From NCBI GenBank assembly GCA_944350405.1, contig CALVPC010000047.1, positions 1 to 7,754 of the forward strand: 7,754 nucleotides of DNA. The letters are read 5' to 3'. Position numbers and translations under genes: made by a program. Positions 4,920 through 7,754 of the stretch are shown here, one piece after another. The DNA is from an uncultured Bacilli bacterium (GTDB taxonomy: Bacteria; Bacillota_I; Bacilli_A; RF39; UBA660). The notes under the pieces are model-generated. The model saw only the letters and a program-made list of their open reading frames with translations. It was not told where the DNA came from and searched no databases. Position 1 is the first letter of the stretch. Each line of letters opens with the position of its first letter.

Positions 4920-7148
4920 ATGAAAAAAGAGTGGAAAAATTTTAACGTAGGTATATGGCAAACAAAAGTAAATGTTGAAAACTTTATTAAAGAAAATTAC
5001 ACGCCTTATCAAGGTGACGAAAAATTTTTAGAAGGAAAAACTAAAAAAACTACTAAAATATGGAATACTTGTACAGAATTATTAAAAGAAGAACTAAAAA
5101 AACATGTATTAGATATAGATACTGACAATATGTCTGGAATAAATTCTTTTAAACCAGGCTATATTTGCCCTGAAGATGATATAATCGTAGGGCTTCAAAC
5201 AGATAAACCATTAAAAAGAATAGTAAACCCTTATGGTGGAATAAAAATGGTTTATCAAGAATTAAAAGCATATAACTATGAATTAAACAAAGATGTTAAT
5301 AAGTATTTTAATGAATTTAGAAAAACTCATAATCAAGGAGTATTTGACGCTTATACTGACGAAATAAAAAAAGCTAGACACGTTGGACTTCTAACTGGGC
5401 TTCCTGATGCCTACGGAAGAGGAAGAATAATTGGAGATTATCGCCGTATAGCATTATATGGAACAGATTTTTTAAAGCAAGAAAAGCAAGAAGACTTAAA
5501 AAATTTAACTGGAGATATGACAGATGATTTAATCAAATTACGTGAAGAAGTAAGCATGCAAATAAACGCTTTAGATGAAATAACTGAAATGGCTAAAAGT
5601 TATGGATTTGACATCTCAAAACCTGCTACAAACAGTAAAGAAGCTGTGCAGTGGCTTTATCTAGGATATCTAGCTGCAGTAAAAGAAAATAATGGTGCTG
5701 CAATGAGCTTAGGAAGAGTAGATGCATTCCTAGATATCTATTTTGAACGTGATTTAAAAGAAAATAAAATAACAGAACAAGAAATTCAAGAATTAATTGA
5801 CAATTTTGTTATTAAATTAAGATTAGTAAGACACCTAAGAACACCAGAATACGACGAACTATTCTCAGGAGATCCAACATGGGTTACTTGCTCAATCGGA
5901 GGCATCACAACAGAAGAAAAAAGCATGGTAACAAAAACAAGTTATAGACTTCTTCATACTCTAACCAATCTAGATCCAGCTCCAGAACCAAATATGACTG
6001 TACTGTGGAGTGAAAAATTACCAGAAAACTTCAAAAAATATTGTGCAAAAATGAGCATTGAAACAGATGCTATTCAATATGAAAATGATGATGTGATGAG
6101 GCCTATTTATGGAGATGACTATGCTATAGCATGTTGCGTCTCTGCTATGAGAGAAGGAAAAGATATGCAATTTTTTGGAGCTCGTTGCAATCTAGCCAAA
6201 GCCCTTTTATACTCAATAAATGGCGGAATAGACGAAGTAAAAAAAGATTTAGTTATCGAAGGAATAGAAAAAAATAAAGATGAAGTACTAGAATATGACA
6301 AAGTAAAAAAAGTATACTTTGAAACACTAGAAAAAATAGCCAAAATCTACTCTGATGCCATGAACATTATTCATTACATGCACGATAAATATGCTTATGA
6401 AAAAAGCCAAATGGCACTTCATGACACCAACGTAAACAGATTAATGGCTTATGGAGTTGCAGGACTTTCTGTAGTAGCAGATAGTCTATCAGCAATCAAA
6501 TACGCTAAAGTAAGACCAATTAGAGATGAAGATGGAATAAGTATAGATTTCAAAATAGAAGGAGACTTTCCCAAATATGGAAATGATGATGATCGTGTAG
6601 ACAACATTGCTAAAGAAGTTTTAGAAAAATTCTATCAAGAATTATCAAAACATAAATGTTACAGAAACGCATATCCTACTTTATCTGTGTTAACTATAAC
6701 ATCTAATGTTGTATATGGTAATAAAACCGGGGCAACCCCAGACGGAAGAAAAGCGGGGGTGCCATTTGCTGCCGGAGCAAATCCAATGCACGGAAGAGAC
6801 TCACATGGTGCCCTAGCCTCACTAAATTCCGTAGCAAAATTAGACTACCAAAACTGTTGCCGTGATGGAATATCAAACACATTCTCAATTGTTCCAACAG
6901 CTTTAGGAAAAACTAAAGAAGAACAAATAGATAATTTAGTAGGAATTCTAGATGGATACTTTATTCAAAATGCTCATCACTTAAATGTTAATGTTTTAAC
7001 AAGAGAAACTCTAATAGATGCTATGAACAATCCAGAAAAATATCCACTTTTAACAATAAGAGTCTCAGGATACGCTGTTCGTTTTAATAGATTAACTAAA
7101 AAACAACAAGAAGAAGTAATATCTAGAACATTTCATGAAACAATATGA
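4920..7148 (+). CDS. pflB: Pyruvate formate-lyase (formate C-acetyltransferase)
   Basis: This glycyl-radical enzyme of the cytoplasm cleaves pyruvate with CoA to acetyl-CoA and formate under anaerobic conditions. The 742-residue length is usual for Firmicutes. Family signatures run throughout: NYTPYQGDEKFL near the N terminus, VGLQTDKPLKR, KTHNQGVFDAYT and GLPDAYGRGRIIGDYRR. The catalytic cysteine pair C405-C406 lies in IACCVSAM, GATPDGRKAG and GANPMHGRDSHGA follow, and the radical-bearing G717 is in RVSGYAVRF, 25 residues from the end. All catalytic residues are present, so it should be active once PflA installs the radical. GGAGG (4908-4912) lies 7 nt before the ATG. The stop TGA overlaps the pflA ATG (ATGA), a two-gene operon with coupled translation. 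A local G/C-rich patch at 6727-6759 stands out in the otherwise AT-rich gene. Confidence 0.98.
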   Translation: MKKEWKNFNVGIWQTKVNVENFIKENYTPYQGDEKFLEGKTKKTTKIWNTCTELLKEELKKHVLDIDTDNMSGINSFKPGYICPEDDIIVGLQTDKPLKRIVNPYGGIKMVYQELKAYNYELNKDVNKYFNEFRKTHNQGVFDAYTDEIKKARHVGLLTGLPDAYGRGRIIGDYRRIALYGTDFLKQEKQEDLKNLTGDMTDDLIKLREEVSMQINALDEITEMAKSYGFDISKPATNSKEAVQWLYLGYLAAVKENNGAAMSLGRVDAFLDIYFERDLKENKITEQEIQELIDNFVIKLRLVRHLRTPEYDELFSGDPTWVTCSIGGITTEEKSMVTKTSYRLLHTLTNLDPAPEPNMTVLWSEKLPENFKKYCAKMSIETDAIQYENDDVMRPIYGDDYAIACCVSAMREGKDMQFFGARCNLAKALLYSINGGIDEVKKDLVIEGIEKNKDEVLEYDKVKKVYFETLEKIAKIYSDAMNIIHYMHDKYAYEKSQMALHDTNVNRLMAYGVAGLSVVADSLSAIKYAKVRPIRDEDGISIDFKIEGDFPKYGNDDDRVDNIAKEVLEKFYQELSKHKCYRNAYPTLSVLTITSNVVYGNKTGATPDGRKAGVPFAAGANPMHGRDSHGALASLNSVAKLDYQNCCRDGISNTFSIVPTALGKTKEEQIDNLVGILDGYFIQNAHHLNVNVLTRETLIDAMNNPEKYPLLTIRVSGYAVRFNRLTKKQQEEVISRTFHETI

Positions 7149-7705
7149 CAGGAAGTATAGATTCTATCGAAACCCTAGGACTAGTAGATGGTCCAGGAAT
7201 TAGAACAGTTGTGTTCTTAAATGGTTGTAAATTAAGATGCAAATATTGTCATAATCCAGAAACATGGACTTTAAAGAAACCAAATTATACTAGTGATGAG
7301 TTAGTAAAAAAATTAATCAAAAACAAACCTTATTTTAAAAGAAATAATGGTGGAGTAACATTCTCTGGAGGAGAACCACTTCTTCAAATAGATTTTCTAA
7401 TTGAAACTGTAAAAAAGTTGAAAAAAGAAAATATTCACGTAACACTTGATACCGCTGGTTGTGGCATAGGTAAATATAAAGAAATATTAAATTTAGTAGA
7501 CCTAATAATTTTCGATATAAAATATGCTTCAGAACAAGGATACAAAAATTTAACCGGACACACTATAGAAGAATCAGAAAATTTTATAAAAGCTTTAAAC
7601 AAAAGTAACAAACCAGTCTGGATAAGACAAGTAATAATTCCGAATATAAATGACAATATAGAATACTTAAAAAAATTAAAAAAATATCTAAAAAAAAATA
7701 AATAA
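7145..7705 (+). CDS. pflA: Pyruvate formate-lyase activating enzyme, prematurely stopped
   Basis: This radical-SAM enzyme uses a 4Fe-4S cluster and S-adenosylmethionine to form the glycyl radical on PflB. The cluster motif CxxxCxxC is C28, C32 and C35 (GCKLRCKYCHNPE). SGGEP (74-78) binds the SAM amino group, and DTAGCG (102-107), FDIKY (123-127) and WIRQVIIPNIND (159-170) are the later conserved strands. The frame ends at residue 186, but PflA proteins are usually about 245 residues. The missing part resumes in another frame (7692 onward), so the gene appears to carry a +1 insertion in the nine-A run at 7690-7698. A sequencing or assembly error is the likeliest cause; transcript slippage in the A run or real inactivation are alternatives. 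The start overlaps the pflB stop (ATGA), with no separate ribosome binding site required. Confidence 0.92.
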   Translation: MTGSIDSIETLGLVDGPGIRTVVFLNGCKLRCKYCHNPETWTLKKPNYTSDELVKKLIKNKPYFKRNNGGVTFSGGEPLLQIDFLIETVKKLKKENIHVTLDTAGCGIGKYKEILNLVDLIIFDIKYASEQGYKNLTGHTIEESENFIKALNKSNKPVWIRQVIIPNINDNIEYLKKLKKYLKKNK

Positions 7706-7754
7706 TATAGAAAAAATAAAATTTTTACCATTTCATCACCTAGGATTTGAAAAA
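7692..7754 (+). pseudogene. pflA: Continuation of pflA in the +1 frame, 3' partial
   Basis: After the A run, the frame beginning at 7692 reads KKINNIEKIKFLPFHHLGFEK to the window edge. IEKIKFLPFHHLG is the conserved segment that follows the NIND region in PflA (E. coli: VEKIELLPYHELG). In this frame a TAA at 7689-7691 lies immediately upstream, and in the main frame the stop is at 7703, so the frame switch must fall within 7692-7702. That interval includes most of the nine-A run. Removing one A joins the two parts into a normal PflA sequence. The true end of the gene lies beyond the window. Confidence 0.85.

Noticed and set aside
5015..5021. TGACGAA, a match to the looser 0A-box form TGNCGAA, in pflB (another copy near 5356)
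   Set aside because: Both encode Asp-Glu (GAC GAA) in conserved protein sequence and lack the flanking T/A-run consensus, so chance is sufficient.
6119..6343. Open reading frame on the minus strand inside pflB (74 residues)
   Set aside because: It lies opposite the catalytic cysteine region of pflB, has no ribosome binding site or promoter, and its composition is that of a reverse-strand shadow.
6703..6897. Open reading frame on the minus strand inside pflB (64 residues)
   Set aside because: It is a shadow of the conserved GATPDGRKAG/GANPMHGRD region and has no initiation signals.
7146..7148. Possible TGA-as-tryptophan code, given the AT-rich, mollicute-like composition
   Set aside because: All tryptophans at conserved positions are TGG, and reading through this TGA would add residues beyond the normal PflB end.
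7435..7731. Minus-strand frame of 98 residues with a hydrophobic, Phe-rich start resembling a membrane segment
   Set aside because: It is the complement of A-rich pflA codons (Lys AAA reads as Phe TTT), which explains the apparent hydrophobicity.

Overview
The window is a strongly AT-rich stretch of a low-GC Gram-positive (Firmicutes-type) chromosome. It carries ordinary sigma-A promoters, strong AAGGAG/GGAGG ribosome binding sites, U-tailed intrinsic terminators and a clear spo0A gene. The organism is therefore from an endospore-forming lineage or one that recently lost sporulation. Every conserved tryptophan I checked is TGG, and TGA works as the pflB stop, so this is the standard bacterial code and not a TGA-Trp mollicute code. 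The base composition and gene set would suit an anaerobic, fermentative gut Bacilli or Clostridia member, but the exact taxon is inference.

Layout (all genes on the + strand). (1) Bases 2-421: the C-terminal half of a divergent triosephosphate-isomerase-like protein, cut by the window edge. (2) 509-1279: spo0A, preceded by a perfect Spo0A-box heptamer and closed by a terminator that overlaps its stop codon. (3) 1387-1827: a 146-residue basic protein I do not recognise, with its own consensus-like promoter and a 17-bp perfect terminator stem that begins inside its last codons. (4) 1941-3215 and 3226-4731: an AAA+/DUF4143-type ATPase followed 10 nt later by gpmI (cofactor-independent phosphoglycerate mutase), apparently one two-gene operon with a promoter in front and a terminator behind. 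(5) 4920-7148 and 7145 onward: pflB and pflA (pyruvate formate-lyase and its radical-SAM activase), overlapping by ATGA, with a 14-bp palindrome upstream.

Functionally, the window combines lower glycolysis (TPI-like, GpmI), anaerobic pyruvate cleavage to formate and acetyl-CoA (PflB/PflA) and the master regulator of sporulation (Spo0A). No stretch longer than 188 bases lacks a gene. The most notable points are an apparent single-base frameshift in a 9-A run near the end of pflA, the eroded phosphate-binding loops of the TPI-like protein, the altered motifs of the DUF4143-type ATPase placed in front of gpmI, and candidate regulatory sites upstream of spo0A and pflB. I see no CRISPR array, tRNA, rRNA, insertion sequence or convincing undescribed multi-gene system.
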